In this document: positions 16,597 to 23,483 of the stretch, piece by piece
How positions within the stretch are numbered: the first letter of the stretch is position 1
How the letters are laid out: every line of letters starts with the position of its first letter
The notes under the pieces: model-generated
Seen by the model: the letters and a program-made list of their open reading frames with translations, nothing else
Told to the model about the DNA's origin: nothing
The model's database searches: none
Made by a program: the position numbers and the translations under genes
DNA from: a virus
Virus record (IMG/VR): IMGVR_UViG_3300007510_000023
Coordinates: 1 to 38,444 of that record
DNA: 38,444 nt
Direction: 5' to 3' (one strand)

Positions 16597-18223
16597 TTAT
16601 TTCCTCCGCTTCTGCCGCTGTTTTAGCTATACCTGCGCCCTGTTCCATATTTTGAATTTGCTGTTGCTGTTCTATTTGAGCCTGCTGATTCTTCTCTAAA
16701 GTATTCTGCTCAATCTTACTATTTAATTTATCTACCGAAATTCCTCGTAGCTCTGCAAGTTCTGAAATCATTTCCTTAGCTTTTGGTACATTCCTAATAT
16801 CTGGGAATGCATCTAATAATGCTCCTACTGTACCCAAGAACTGTTCGATTGAAGAAGCCCTAACTTCTTGCTGAGCTTTAGCCATCGGTCCTGTATATTC
16901 AATATCCAAATCTGCCCCCTGATCCGCTAATATACTCGGTAGTTCAGGTAATTTATTATATCGAAACAAAATACCAAAGGTACGCTGCACTAAAGGATCA
17001 AGCCAGTCTACTTGTAAACGATTAAGAGTCGGACCAAGAAGCCTCTGCATAAGTTGGAACCTAGCGTTAACTTCCGTGGCTGTCATTGCAGGACTTTCTT
17101 TAAGCTGTAATTGATCCATGAAAAAGGTACGATTAATCATGTCTCGCAAATCATTCTTATTCATTTCCCCGACTCTAAAATCCCCTCCCATTGGTAGAGT
17201 AGTCAAGTCTTTAAGGGTGCGTACTACAGTATGGCCACCTGCTGAAACATCAACATTTCCAAATACTCCTCGTTTAGTTCCGATAGTAGGCGGGTCAATA
17301 GCTTTCTCTGCGTGCCTTAAAATATATTCTTCCATTTCATTAAGAGACAAAACATTAGACAAACACAGCATAGCTGGAGAGTTTCCCCAAATAGAACCAG
17401 AAGTAGTACGCCAACGAGGAAGATATACCGGCATTTCATAATATCCTCCTTCTTCTCCAAGTTGCTCTTTGCCCTCTACTACATAATATATTCTACCATA
17501 AGGTCTTAAAGTAGGTTTAAGAATTTGAAATCGTTCGTCTTGGTCAATTCCTTTCCGCCTAAATATGTGAAATATAACATCGTACTTAGGCGTATCGGTA
17601 GTACCTGCCATTATCTTCTCTTGGTATTTCTTCGGAAGGCCGAACAATCCAAACTTATCTTCCATTTGTACAAGGGTCATGCGGAGTTTACGCCAGAAAT
17701 TAAGAAGATCGCCGTCAATACTTAATTCAAATACATACTCTCCAGGCGGTACAGTAGAGAATATTAACTTATCAAAGTCCCCGACCTTATCTTCTTCAAC
17801 CTCTTCTACCATTGCCCCGATACCAAACGAAGGGAGGTCAAGATAAGTTTCATTAGCCTTAAGTTCAAAATTAGAATCTTGAAGTTCTTCAAAGATTCGA
17901 TTACCTGATCGCTGTAGCCAACTCTTGACTTCGGCGTTATCGTTAAGGCGTTGATCTCGGAGTTTTAATAAAAACCATTGGAATAAAGAGTTAGTCAGAC
18001 CACTATTCATATTAGCAGCAAGATTCTGATTAGCTATAGCGGCAGTTCCGTCATAGATGTCTCGGCGACGCCATTCAACTTCACCCTCGCTACCCCCGCC
18101 CCCGTAACCTTCTCCTCTGAAAGGAAACATAAATCGTTCAACTAATTCCCAAACGACTTCAACTCCGGAACGCTCGGACTCTAACGCAACTCTTTTATTG
18201 TCTGCTCTGGCTATATCTACCAT
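16577..18223 (-). CDS. Portal (head-tail connector) protein
   Basis: The 548-residue protein follows the large terminase. It matches podovirus portal (gp8-type) patterns: WELVERFMFPFRGE near the start, RRDIYDGTAAIANQNLAANMNSGLTN, a central CLSNVLSLNEMEEYILRHAEKAIDPP segment, then TATEVNARFQLMQRLLGPTLNRLQ and LDPLVQRTFGIL, the well-known connector helix region. The C-terminus is Gln-rich and disordered (EKNQQAQIEQQQQIQNMEQ). ATG 18223 is preferred over the in-frame GTG at 18238, although its Shine-Dalgarno is weak; palindrome copy 18224-18241 lies directly upstream and a CTACCAT copy covers the start codon itself. Confidence 0.87.
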   Translation of the reverse strand: MVDIARADNKRVALESERSGVEVVWELVERFMFPFRGEGYGGGGSEGEVEWRRRDIYDGTAAIANQNLAANMNSGLTNSLFQWFLLKLRDQRLNDNAEVKSWLQRSGNRIFEELQDSNFELKANETYLDLPSFGIGAMVEEVEEDKVGDFDKLIFSTVPPGEYVFELSIDGDLLNFWRKLRMTLVQMEDKFGLFGLPKKYQEKIMAGTTDTPKYDVIFHIFRRKGIDQDERFQILKPTLRPYGRIYYVVEGKEQLGEEGGYYEMPVYLPRWRTTSGSIWGNSPAMLCLSNVLSLNEMEEYILRHAEKAIDPPTIGTKRGVFGNVDVSAGGHTVVRTLKDLTTLPMGGDFRVGEMNKNDLRDMINRTFFMDQLQLKESPAMTATEVNARFQLMQRLLGPTLNRLQVDWLDPLVQRTFGILFRYNKLPELPSILADQGADLDIEYTGPMAKAQQEVRASSIEQFLGTVGALLDAFPDIRNVPKAKEMISELAELRGISVDKLNSKIEQNTLEKNQQAQIEQQQQIQNMEQGAGIAKTAAEAEEISGRTQQ

Positions 18224-18240
18224 GGTGTGTTGTCCCACCC

Positions 18241-19545
18241 CTAGGCGGCGATGCCGCGTTTAATAGTTCGTATAACTTTCGGAGCAGTATACTGCTGCTC
18301 TAGTGATACCTCGTCCGCCATTACTGCTAGTTCTTTAAAAGCAGAAGCCCCGTGACTTGACCAGTCATGAACTGGACTCTTACTGAAAGCTCCGGTCTTT
18401 TCATCTTTCTTTTTCCGATAATGCGTCAATGCCTGAATACCTTGGTCGGTCTTATGTGAATCAAACCAACATCGAGGCAAGATATTACGTACTGCTTCAA
18501 TGCCTTCGGCGACACTGATTTTGGGTGCTATGGTAAAGTCAATACCAAGGTCGGCTGCAGTCTCTTGGCGACTGACTCCTGTAGTGTACTCGCGAACGGC
18601 CATATCATGGGGCGCGATATGCTCCTCGTATACATATTCTTTCTCGCGCAATACCTTTATATAATGGGGCAAACCTTCTCCGCTACTCTCATAATAATCA
18701 ATGAGACGAATTTCATTGCGAAATAATTGTGCAAACCATATGGCTGTAGAATCGGCTACGCCTAAATCCCATGCAGTATATACAGGAAGACGCGGATCAT
18801 GCGGCACATGGGTTATACGGTTGTCGTCACGAGCTTTATCCATATACATGGCATAGTAGGCTCCGACAGAACCGGACATGAAAGAACAGTAATACTCTTG
18901 TTTGATGAGTTCTTCCGGCATACCCGATCTTCTGTCTTCTTCGATAGCTTCAAGACTAGGAACGCCGGTATCGTCCCTTGTGAAGTATTCCACAAACCAA
19001 TCATGGTTGGTCTGAGCTTGACGGTAGAGATCATAGAAATGATTCATGCCACGCGGGGTACCGTTAAACCAAGCTTCACCACCATTCTCAGCAAGCACGG
19101 GTCGGAGGTATTCCCATGAGCCAGGTTTGTGTAGAGAAAATTCTGTGAAGACACAGAAGATCGGGTTTGTGCCGACTATACGGTCAATCTGATCTGATCC
19201 CTGCAACTTAATCTGACTACCGTTAACAAGATCAATCCGCATATCTAATTTGGTTTTGGCTTTGATGAGTTCATTCGGTATGTAGTCTAAAAACCGCATA
19301 CCGTCTTTGGTGTACCCTTCCCAAATTATCTGCCGGACTTGGTTGTAGTAAGGCGCGAGATAGTAATATAAACCAACTCTCTTAAATGCGTTGCATATAA
19401 GGCCTTGCCACATAGTTAAATCTTTACCATTACGTCGAGGGATAACGGCAATACCCCTCTTGTAATCCGGATTCAACATAGCATTAAGCACGCCATATTG
19501 ATAAGGTCGGGGTTCGAATTTGTATGGTAAAGTTATTTCAGTCAT
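18241..19545 (-). CDS. terL: Terminase large subunit (DNA packaging ATPase/nuclease)
   Basis: The 434-residue protein has a terminase-type Walker A motif (PRRNGKD, K41), a Walker B-like FCVFTEF with the coupling Glu (about residue 133) and an RNase H-fold nuclease start AWDLGVADSTAIW (about residue 253), followed by HDMAV near residue 310. It drives DNA into the prohead through the portal. Its start overlaps the stop of the peptidase gene by four bases (ATGA). Length is normal for short terminases. The packaging strategy cannot be read from the sequence because the circle may reflect permuted or closed ends. Confidence 0.9.
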   Translation of the reverse strand: MTEITLPYKFEPRPYQYGVLNAMLNPDYKRGIAVIPRRNGKDLTMWQGLICNAFKRVGLYYYLAPYYNQVRQIIWEGYTKDGMRFLDYIPNELIKAKTKLDMRIDLVNGSQIKLQGSDQIDRIVGTNPIFCVFTEFSLHKPGSWEYLRPVLAENGGEAWFNGTPRGMNHFYDLYRQAQTNHDWFVEYFTRDDTGVPSLEAIEEDRRSGMPEELIKQEYYCSFMSGSVGAYYAMYMDKARDDNRITHVPHDPRLPVYTAWDLGVADSTAIWFAQLFRNEIRLIDYYESSGEGLPHYIKVLREKEYVYEEHIAPHDMAVREYTTGVSRQETAADLGIDFTIAPKISVAEGIEAVRNILPRCWFDSHKTDQGIQALTHYRKKKDEKTGAFSKSPVHDWSSHGASAFKELAVMADEVSLEQQYTAPKVIRTIKRGIAA

Positions 19546-19832
19546 TTTGGATCATACTCACAATGTATATGGTTACTTGCTGCATGGTATATAACATCCC
19601 ATCCTTTCCCAAGGGCGGTTTTAATTGCGGTTACTGATATCTCCTCAACCGCCCGAATATCAAAAGCTCGCCCTATATAGTGGAAAGAACCTTCGGTATG
19701 ATTCCCATCTCTTATACTGGTTACATATAAGTCGTAACCGCGAGACGCGTATAATCGGGCTACTCTACCATATCCCTTTTGTGCCTGCGGCACAAGCGTT
19801 CCGCAGACGCCTTGTTTGATCCAGATGGTCAT
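19542..19832 (-). CDS. Peptidase M15-type endolysin (D,D-/L,D-carboxypeptidase-like)
   Basis: The 96-residue protein has both zinc-site signatures of M15 peptidases: S-x-H-x-x-G-x-A-x-D (SFHYIGRAFDI) and a late H-x-H (NHIHCEY). It therefore probably cleaves peptidoglycan peptides and serves as the lysis enzyme. No signal peptide or membrane anchor is seen, so release would need a holin. ATG 19832 is chosen over an in-frame GTG at 19844 that would lie on top of the AAAGGTGG ribosome site. It is unusually placed between the two terminase genes. It is short even for this family but keeps all expected metal ligands. Confidence 0.82.
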   Translation of the reverse strand: MTIWIKQGVCGTLVPQAQKGYGRVARLYASRGYDLYVTSIRDGNHTEGSFHYIGRAFDIRAVEEISVTAIKTALGKGWDVIYHAASNHIHCEYDPK

Positions 19833-19859
19833 ATCAGCACCCACCTTTCGGCAAACGTG

Positions 19860-20378
19860 TCATATCGCTTGCTCCCTCTTTAGTTCTATGACGGGTGTGA
19901 CGTCACACCCCACGGCCGGAACGGAATCGCCGAAATGGTTAAGTATGTTAACTTGAAGGCCGCTGCCGCCGGGGGTTTCCTCGACAGGCTTGGCGATAGG
20001 TTTCAGCTCACGAAGACTTTCGACCAGCAACTTTAACTGTTTGGCCGCGTCCTCAGCTTCAACGTCTATGGCTTCAATGATGTTAGATATTTTATTAAGC
20101 AGCAGAGTTTCTGTTGTCAGAAATGTAGGCCCAAGCTCGGTTGCTCGTAACGTGTCAAGTATACCGGCCTTGGTGCGTACATCAGACATAACCTCTTCGG
20201 AAGTGTCCTCGCTCCTTGGCCATGTGCGAACGGTGTTCGCTATGGGATGTCGCACCCAGCCCTCTTTAGCAACTGCTGCATTAATCAGTGCCGGAGACAC
20301 ATGGTAACGTTCCGATAAGTCCTTGATGTTCTCCCCGAGGACTTCATAATGCATTCTGATAGATCGCCAATCTGTCAT
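19860..20378 (-). CDS. terS: Terminase small subunit-like DNA-binding protein
   Basis: The 172-residue first gene of the leftward operon lies directly before the peptidase and the large terminase. Residues 5-40 (RMHYEVLGENIKDLSERYHVSPALINAAVAKEGW) form a helix-turn-helix like those of many small terminases; the centre is a helical oligomerisation region (VEAEDAAKQLKLLVESLRELK). Palindrome copy 19893 falls in the last codons and reads GCDVTPV, and a weaker copy is at 20244. Good position and architecture, but no diagnostic motif. Confidence 0.7.
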   Translation of the reverse strand: MTDWRSIRMHYEVLGENIKDLSERYHVSPALINAAVAKEGWVRHPIANTVRTWPRSEDTSEEVMSDVRTKAGILDTLRATELGPTFLTTETLLLNKISNIIEAIDVEAEDAAKQLKLLVESLRELKPIAKPVEETPGGSGLQVNILNHFGDSVPAVGCDVTPVIELKREQAI

Positions 20379-20437
20379 CGTGTTCGTCTCCTGTTCTACT
20401 CATCTACCATAATTAGCGTGTGCCCGCAGCTAATATG

Positions 20438-20457
20438 CCTTCCCGATACAGGGAAGG
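20438..20457. other. Hairpin in leftward leader
   Basis: CCTTCCC, loop GATACA, GGGAAGG is a perfect 7-bp stem. It lies about 60 bases upstream of the terS start in the leftward transcript. Confidence 0.55.
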
Positions 20458-20460
20458 TTT

Positions 20461-20486
20461 GTCAGGGTGGGACATCCCACCCTGAC
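20461..20486. repeat. Perfect 26-bp palindrome family member in leftward leader
   Basis: The arms are GTCAGGGTGGGA and its exact complement around a CA centre. This is the G-type variant (GTGGGA/TCCCAC) in which both arms differ from the common form. It lies about 60-80 nt downstream of the predicted left promoter start. Confidence 0.75.
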
Positions 20487-20510
20487 TGGCAGTGGACTCG
20501 GGCAAGTCCG

Positions 20511-20527
20511 TCTGGCACGAAGCCAGA
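20511..20527. other. Hairpin near start of leftward transcript
   Basis: TCTGGC, loop ACGAA, GCCAGA is a 6-bp stem. It is the first of three hairpins in the leader of the left operon. Confidence 0.45.
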
Positions 20528-20550
20528 ACATCTCTTCATTTTCTACCTAT

Positions 20551-20579
20551 ATTATACCATAAAATCCAGTGTTTGTCAA
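20551..20579 (-). promoter_or_regulatory. Consensus sigma-70 promoter for the left (late) operon
   Basis: On the minus strand TTGACA (20579-20574) and TATAAT (20556-20551) are separated by exactly 17 bases, a full consensus match. Transcription would start near 20544, about 165 bases before terS. The promoter and its flanks (GCAGAAAAGACTTGACA and GGTATAATATAGGTAGA) are shared with the rightward promoter at 24285-24313, so one is probably a copy of the other. Confidence 0.85.
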
Positions 20580-20791
20580 GTCTTTTCTGCATTAAATCAG
20601 CAGTTATCTTAAACGGTATTTTAGTAGTAGGTTTCTCGTAGAGGGGTGTGACGTCACACCTCCGTTTTTGAAATTTTCCTGTGAGAAGGTTTAGGATGGG
20701 CTGGCGCTCGGGGTGGAAATCAGTTCGGGCGTACCTCCCCCAATCGCACTATGAGAGCGAAAAGTTTTTCCAGCAATGCGTCAACACACTT

Positions 20792-20941
20792 AGTTCAATA
20801 TTTTGAACTGCATAACCTACTGAAATCAATGAATAAACCTTAAAAGTTTACAATAATAGTTCAATATTTTGAACTGCATAACCTACTGAAATCAATGAAT
20901 AAACCTTAAAAGTTTACAATAATAGTTCAATATTTTGAACT
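20792..20941. repeat. Tandem 66-bp repeats with three GTTCAA-N4-TTGAAC inverted repeats
   Basis: Two identical 66-base units (20792-20857 and 20858-20923) are followed by a partial third to 20941. Each begins with an inverted repeat GTTCAATATTTTGAAC at 20794, 20860 and 20926. Even spacing of about six helical turns suggests cooperative binding of a protein, either a repressor or an initiator. No gene overlaps it. Confidence 0.88.
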
Positions 20942-21037
20942 TTTTTACGATTTCGTAAGATTATGTAAACTTTTATAAATGGTCTGATGGTTTGACCATT
21001 CGGTGACAAAAGTTTTACAAAACTCTGAAAGCCCCTA

Positions 21038-21066
21038 TTGACGCGGGTTTTCAAGCCTGGCACAAT
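21038..21066 (+). promoter_or_regulatory. Rightward sigma-70-like promoter, upstream
   Basis: TTGACG (21038-21043) and CACAAT (21061-21066) have a 17-base spacer. The -10 box is weak. It lies just upstream of a stronger promoter in the same direction. Confidence 0.5.
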
Positions 21067-21082
21067 ACTTGCTTGTCGAGCC

Positions 21083-21111
21083 TTGGCATGGGTTATGCTA
21101 CAGTATATAAT
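21083..21111 (+). promoter_or_regulatory. Strong rightward early promoter
   Basis: TTGGCA (21083-21088) and TATAAT (21106-21111) have a 17-base spacer. The predicted start near 21118 is directly followed by the palindrome AATCGCA-TAG-TGCGATT (21122-21138), so a repressor bound there could block the promoter. It leads into the first early gene at 21178. Confidence 0.8.
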
Positions 21112-21121
21112 CACATAACCG

Positions 21122-21138
21122 AATCGCATAGTGCGATT
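21122..21138. promoter_or_regulatory. TTCGCA-N3-TGCGAA family site at the early promoter
   Basis: AATCGCA-TAG-TGCGATT has perfect 7-bp arms. It overlaps the predicted transcription start of the early promoter and ends 39 bases before ATG 21178. Related sites are at 21905-21923, 23026-23038, 23834-23850 and 24421-24433, each 12-30 bases before a gene start, with a half-site at 20745. An operator or an mRNA hairpin near the ribosome site are both possible. Confidence 0.65.
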
Positions 21139-21177
21139 GGGAATTATTTTTTACCTTATTATAAAGGAGTTTACGAC

Positions 21178-21777
21178 ATGGAAAAATTAACCAAAAACGC
21201 AATGAATGAGATGAAAATCAGCAAGGCTGAAATTGCGCCCCTAACAGAATACCTTATTAAAGACAGGTATCAATCCGGTAATCATGCCCTACAAAGATGG
21301 TCTGCTATTGGTTCTATATACAATCGTATCAAGCTTTGCAGTACTGTCAAGCGTACTGAACAAGTAAGCGTATTCAATGATATGATCGGCTTTGAGATTA
21401 AGAAGGATGAAAGAGCAGCAAGCTCACAACTGGCAAGCTATGACTTTTCAGCGGTTTATAAATGGTATAACAAAACATCCAGATTCATGGTATCACCAAG
21501 AAGCATTGTCAAGGCTTATGGTAAATATCTTGCCGATGAAAACAGCGTATCTGATGAAACACCAGAAAACGCCGAAAATACACCAGAAAATGATAATACC
21601 AATTCAAATGCCTTTACAACAATCGTGAACGGTCTTAAATCAGCAAGGAAAAGTCTTGAAACAGCCATTAAAGATGATGAATTAACAAGCAATGATTTGA
21701 TGCAAATCAAATTATTTGCGATGGGAATAAGCGAATTGATACCAGACTTGGATGCAGATACTCAAAGGGCAAGCTAA
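21178..21777 (+). CDS. First early protein, unknown function
   Basis: The 199-residue protein is the first gene after the early promoter. ATG 21178 is preceded by AAAGGAG. Residues 1-110 look like a folded helical domain with many Lys and Tyr; 115-145 is an acidic Asn/Glu/Pro-rich linker (SDETPENAENTPENDN); 150-195 are helices. It is followed by three successive inverted repeats. Base use is more AT-rich than in the replication genes. Position suggests host take-over or regulation of the switch, but no motif supports a specific job. Confidence 0.75.
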   Translation: MEKLTKNAMNEMKISKAEIAPLTEYLIKDRYQSGNHALQRWSAIGSIYNRIKLCSTVKRTEQVSVFNDMIGFEIKKDERAASSQLASYDFSAVYKWYNKTSRFMVSPRSIVKAYGKYLADENSVSDETPENAENTPENDNTNSNAFTTIVNGLKSARKSLETAIKDDELTSNDLMQIKLFAMGISELIPDLDADTQRAS

Positions 21778-21790
21778 ACACTAACCACAA

Positions 21791-21818
21791 TATCAGGGCG
21801 GAACATCCCGCCCTGATA
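21791..21818. terminator. Hairpin after the first early gene
   Basis: TATCAGGGCGG, loop AACATC, CCGCCCTGATA gives an 11-bp stem 13 bases after the stop codon. It is a divergent palindrome-family member with GC-rich arms. No T run follows directly. Confidence 0.55.
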
Positions 21819-21819
21819 A

Positions 21820-21867
21820 CAATGCCAAAAGGCTTTTTACTGCAAAGTAAAAAGCCTTTTGGCATTG
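21820..21867. terminator. Perfect 22-bp hairpin, second in series
   Basis: Two 22-base arms starting CAATGCCAAAAGGC are exact complements around a GCAA loop. The stem holds A-tract and T-tract segments, so the RNA could terminate in either direction. It follows the 21791 hairpin after one base. Confidence 0.65.
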
Positions 21868-21885
21868 TATAAGATGCAATCCCTA

Positions 21886-21942
21886 ATTTTATCCTTTTAA
21901 TTTTGATTCGCATTATGCGAATCAAAATTAAAAGGATAAAAT
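21886..21942. repeat. 57-bp perfect inverted repeat covering a gene's ribosome site
   Basis: Two 28-base arms are exact complements around a single T at 21914. The centre is the TTCGCA-N3-TGCGAA element (21905-21923). The right arm contains the ribosome site AAAAGGATAAA of the gene starting at 21946. In RNA the site would be buried in the stem, which could silence translation; in DNA it could form a cruciform. Confidence 0.85.
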
Positions 21943-21945
21943 AAA

Positions 21946-22101
21946 ATGACTTTTTGTTTAATGATTAACCAATGGTTAGATGATAGCCCAAAATACTTAT
22001 ATGATTTATCGAAAGATACTATCAAGGTATTTAAAGGCATTGCGAATCAATTAACCTTTGAACAAATTTTATCTTTACACTATCTTTTAAATAAAAAATA
22101 A
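21946..22101 (+). CDS. Small early protein (51 aa)
   Basis: MTFCLMINQWLDDSPKYL continues to FEQILSLHYLLNKK. AAGGATAAA precedes ATG 21946 by 8-9 bases, but this ribosome site lies in the long inverted repeat just upstream. The product is helical and slightly acidic at first and basic at the end, with one Cys. It is too short to assign. An internal ATG at 21961 is a weaker alternative without its own ribosome site. Very AT-rich, as in the first early gene. Confidence 0.6.
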   Translation: MTFCLMINQWLDDSPKYLYDLSKDTIKVFKGIANQLTFEQILSLHYLLNKK

Positions 22102-22126
22102 AATCGCAGCAAGCGTAGTAGCGGAC

Positions 22127-22146
22127 AGGGTGGGACATCCCACCCT
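22127..22146. repeat. Perfect palindrome, G-type variant, before early gene
   Basis: AGGGTGGGA, CA centre, TCCCACCCT. This family member has both arms changed relative to the common form. It ends 28 bases before ATG 22175. Confidence 0.75.
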
Positions 22147-22173
22147 AAACATGGTAGAACAGGAGGTGCGGAG
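22147..22173 (+). repeat. 27-bp direct repeat carrying a ribosome site, copy 1
   Basis: AAACATGGTAGAACAGGAGG followed by TGCGGAG is identical to 23667-23693. It includes one CTACCAT-family copy (as ATGGTAG) and the Shine-Dalgarno AGGAGG. Each copy sits directly before a small early gene, so a translation-start module was duplicated. Confidence 0.85.
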
Positions 22174-22174
22174 A

Positions 22175-22375
22175 ATGCCGAAAACAAGAATCGAATTTAA
22201 AACTATTGATGAAGCGTTAAGTCATCAAAAGAAACATGGTGGCAGAGTAGTGGTTAATAGATGGCGACCGAGCTACAAGCGTAACGTAACGACCAGGTTG
22301 CTATGGTTCAGTTACCACTATACCCAAACTGAGATATGTGAAGAGTTAAAAGGCTGTATTGACGACATGGTATAA
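22175..22375 (+). CDS. Small basic early protein (66 aa)
   Basis: MPKTRIEFKTIDEALSHQ continues with basic residues (QKKHGGRVVVNRWRPSYKRN), ending in ICEELKGCIDDMV. ATG 22175 is chosen because AGGAGGTGCGGAG lies just before it; an in-frame GTG/ATG further upstream would run through the palindrome. The small alpha/beta layout with a central basic strand resembles phage nucleic-acid-binding or inhibitor proteins, but no family was recognised. Confidence 0.65.
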   Translation: MPKTRIEFKTIDEALSHQKKHGGRVVVNRWRPSYKRNVTTRLLWFSYHYTQTEICEELKGCIDDMV

Positions 22376-22443
22376 CCTAAAAGGAAGTAGACAATCGTGT
22401 ACTTTCCTACCATTGGTAGGGCGTGTCCCATCCTGAGCGATTC

Positions 22444-22475
22444 AATAGCCTTTACGCAAATCGTAACAGGCTATT
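22444..22475. terminator. Hairpin in the early intergenic region
   Basis: AATAGCCT pairs with AGGCTATT, and inside it TTACG pairs with CGTAA around a CAAAT loop, with one bulged C. A short T stretch follows (ACTTTTCG). Probably a weak terminator for the gene ending at 22375. Confidence 0.5.
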
Positions 22476-22490
22476 ACTTTTCGTAAGGGC

Positions 22491-22518
22491 TTAACTGTCT
22501 GTAATCGTTAGATATAAT
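22491..22518 (+). promoter_or_regulatory. Possible rightward promoter before the second early gene group
   Basis: TTAACT (22491-22496), 16 bases, TATAAT (22513-22518). The -35 box matches four of six positions. It could drive the genes from 22735 on. Confidence 0.35.
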
Positions 22519-22734
22519 ACCAATATTATACATAAATACCATAGCTTTTAAAAACTCTCAAAAGGTTAGCATTTGAAAAACACGTATATCGTATAGTTTA
22601 CTCAGGTTATGGTATTTTTGTATAACTTTGACAATATCCCCAACAATATCAACTGCTTAACTACATACGAAAAGTGTTAGCAGTCAACGGTTTTGTAAAG
22701 GCGACCCAATCAAGCACTAAAGGAGGTAGACAAC

Positions 22735-22818
22735 ATGAAAGAATTATTGATTGCATACGCAATAATTGTAGTAGGTTCATTATTAACTTTAGGAGGATTA
22801 TTATTATGGGTGAACTAA
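22735..22818 (+). CDS. Tiny membrane peptide (27 aa)
   Basis: It starts MKELLIAYAIIVVGS and ends LLLWVN. One transmembrane helix fills nearly the whole peptide. ATG 22735 has a strong AAAGGAGG nine bases upstream. The stop overlaps the next gene, whose own ribosome site (AGGAGG at 22790) is inside this frame, so the two are translated together. Peptides like this in phages can be membrane modulators or holin-like, but none can be named. Its strong ribosome site and hydrophobic codons support it as a real gene despite its size. Confidence 0.6.
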   Translation: MKELLIAYAIIVVGSLLTLGGLLLWVN

Positions 22819-23024
22819 CAAGAGGAACAGTAACTCCTGCATTTAGGGATTACAACACAGCAGAAGAAGCAATCAAAGCGTTTAGCGAAGGCAAGGAGTT
22901 TTACTACCATAGTCCAGATATCATGATGCCGGTACAGTTACACAGTATCCGTGATTGGGAACCTGGAAGTCGTGTTGGTATACGCTATAAACGCAAAACC
23001 GAAAAGGTTATGTACATCGTTTAG
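22806..23024 (+). CDS. Early protein of unknown function (72 aa)
   Basis: The product reads MGELTRGTVTPAFRDYNTAE and ends KRKTEKVMYIV. It looks like a compact alpha/beta domain with a helix (EEAIKAFSEGKEF) then strands. ATG 22806 follows AGGAGG at 22790-22795 and overlaps the upstream gene by 13 bases. The longer open frame from 22674 lacks a ribosome site. Upstream of the next gene is a TTCGCA-N3-TGCGAA site. No family recognised. Confidence 0.7.
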   Translation: MGELTRGTVTPAFRDYNTAEEAIKAFSEGKEFYYHSPDIMMPVQLHSIRDWEPGSRVGIRYKRKTEKVMYIV

Positions 23025-23025
23025 A

Positions 23026-23038
23026 TCGCATAGTGTGA
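23026..23038. promoter_or_regulatory. TTCGCA-N3-TGCGAA family site, imperfect
   Basis: TCGCA-TAG-TGTGA has one mismatch in 5-bp arms. It lies between two early genes, 16 bases before ATG 23055 and just before the ribosome site AAAGGGGG. Confidence 0.5.
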
Positions 23039-23054
23039 ACAGAAAGGGGGACAG

Positions 23055-23258
23055 ATGGCAATTTTTAAAGTATCTCTAACTATTGAGATTCCGGATGAAC
23101 TTATTACAAAAACTATGGGTATTCACGACCCAGAAGAATCCGGCGATTTCCCTTCGGTTAAAGAATTTATTGACCGTGAAATGGGTTGGATTTTCCCTGT
23201 AAACTATTTAGAAAAAGTAGAAGTCGTAGTAGACCGAATAAGAAAAGAAGGAGAATAA
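23055..23258 (+). CDS. Early protein of unknown function (67 aa)
   Basis: MAIFKVSLTIEIPDELITKT begins with a strand and a DEL-type helix start. A short acidic loop (HDPEESGDF) and a second helix-strand unit (VKEFIDREMGWIF...KVEVVVDRI) follow. The beta-alpha-beta pattern is common in phage orphan proteins that bind a host partner. ATG follows AAAGGGGGA. The stop is directly followed by the next ATG. No family recognised. Confidence 0.7.
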   Translation: MAIFKVSLTIEIPDELITKTMGIHDPEESGDFPSVKEFIDREMGWIFPVNYLEKVEVVVDRIRKEGE

Positions 23259-23483
23259 ATGGAAACTTATGATTTCAGCCCTAAAGAATGTAGGGTATTA
23301 GTGGCAGTATGTAACGGCGATTTCCGTTATTTGACTAAAGATGATTTATCTATAGACATAGGCAATAAGTCGGATGTAATCTACCATGTGTGGCGTAGGC
23401 GTGGCGACTCCCTGCCGTATATCGTAGTCGGCACTCAGTTTATATACTTTAATGGTAGGAGGAATGACAGATGCGGCGATTAG
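23259..23483 (+). CDS. Early protein of unknown function (74 aa)
   Basis: METYDFSPKECRVLVAVCN is followed by a mixed strand region, a basic WRRRGD turn and a C-terminal VVGTQFIYFNGRR. ATG 23259 directly follows the previous stop, with AAGGAG seven bases upstream. It overlaps the next gene by 13 bases in another frame. Looks like a small beta-rich domain. No motif allows a function. Confidence 0.7.
   Translation: METYDFSPKECRVLVAVCNGDFRYLTKDDLSIDIGNKSDVIYHVWRRRGDSLPYIVVGTQFIYFNGRRNDRCGD

Larger units (their letters stand above)
20379..21177. other. Divergent control region, no convincing gene
   Basis: This stretch of about 800 bases separates the leftward and rightward transcription units. 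It contains one consensus promoter to the left, two sigma-70-like promoters to the right, three hairpins in the left leader, palindrome copies at 20461 and 20645, three inverted repeats 66 bp apart (20792-20941) and an AT-rich stretch at 20800-21030 with inverted copies of AAAAGTTTAC. I see no ORF with a ribosome site. Divergent transcription, AT-rich sequence and iteron-like repeats make it a good candidate for the replication origin and the early-to-late switch. Confidence 0.7.
22376..22734. other. Intergenic stretch with hairpin and weak promoter
   Basis: About 360 bases without a convincing gene. It holds a CTACCAT copy that is nearly palindromic (22407-22419), a degenerate palindrome near 22416, the hairpin at 22444-22475 and TATAAT at 22513 with a poor -35. 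A TTGACA at 22627 has no -10 box at a proper distance. AT-rich from 22500. Confidence 0.6.

Noticed and set aside
19508-19524. T-loop-like GGGTTCGAATTT
   Set aside because: It lies inside the terminase coding frame with no tRNA cloverleaf around it.
20349-20612. Rightward open frame in the control region
   Set aside because: It runs antisense to the terS start and the leftward leader, crosses the left promoter and has no ribosome site.
20914-21129. Leftward open frame in the control region
   Set aside because: It runs through the iteron-like repeat and both rightward promoters, lacks a ribosome site and has odd composition.
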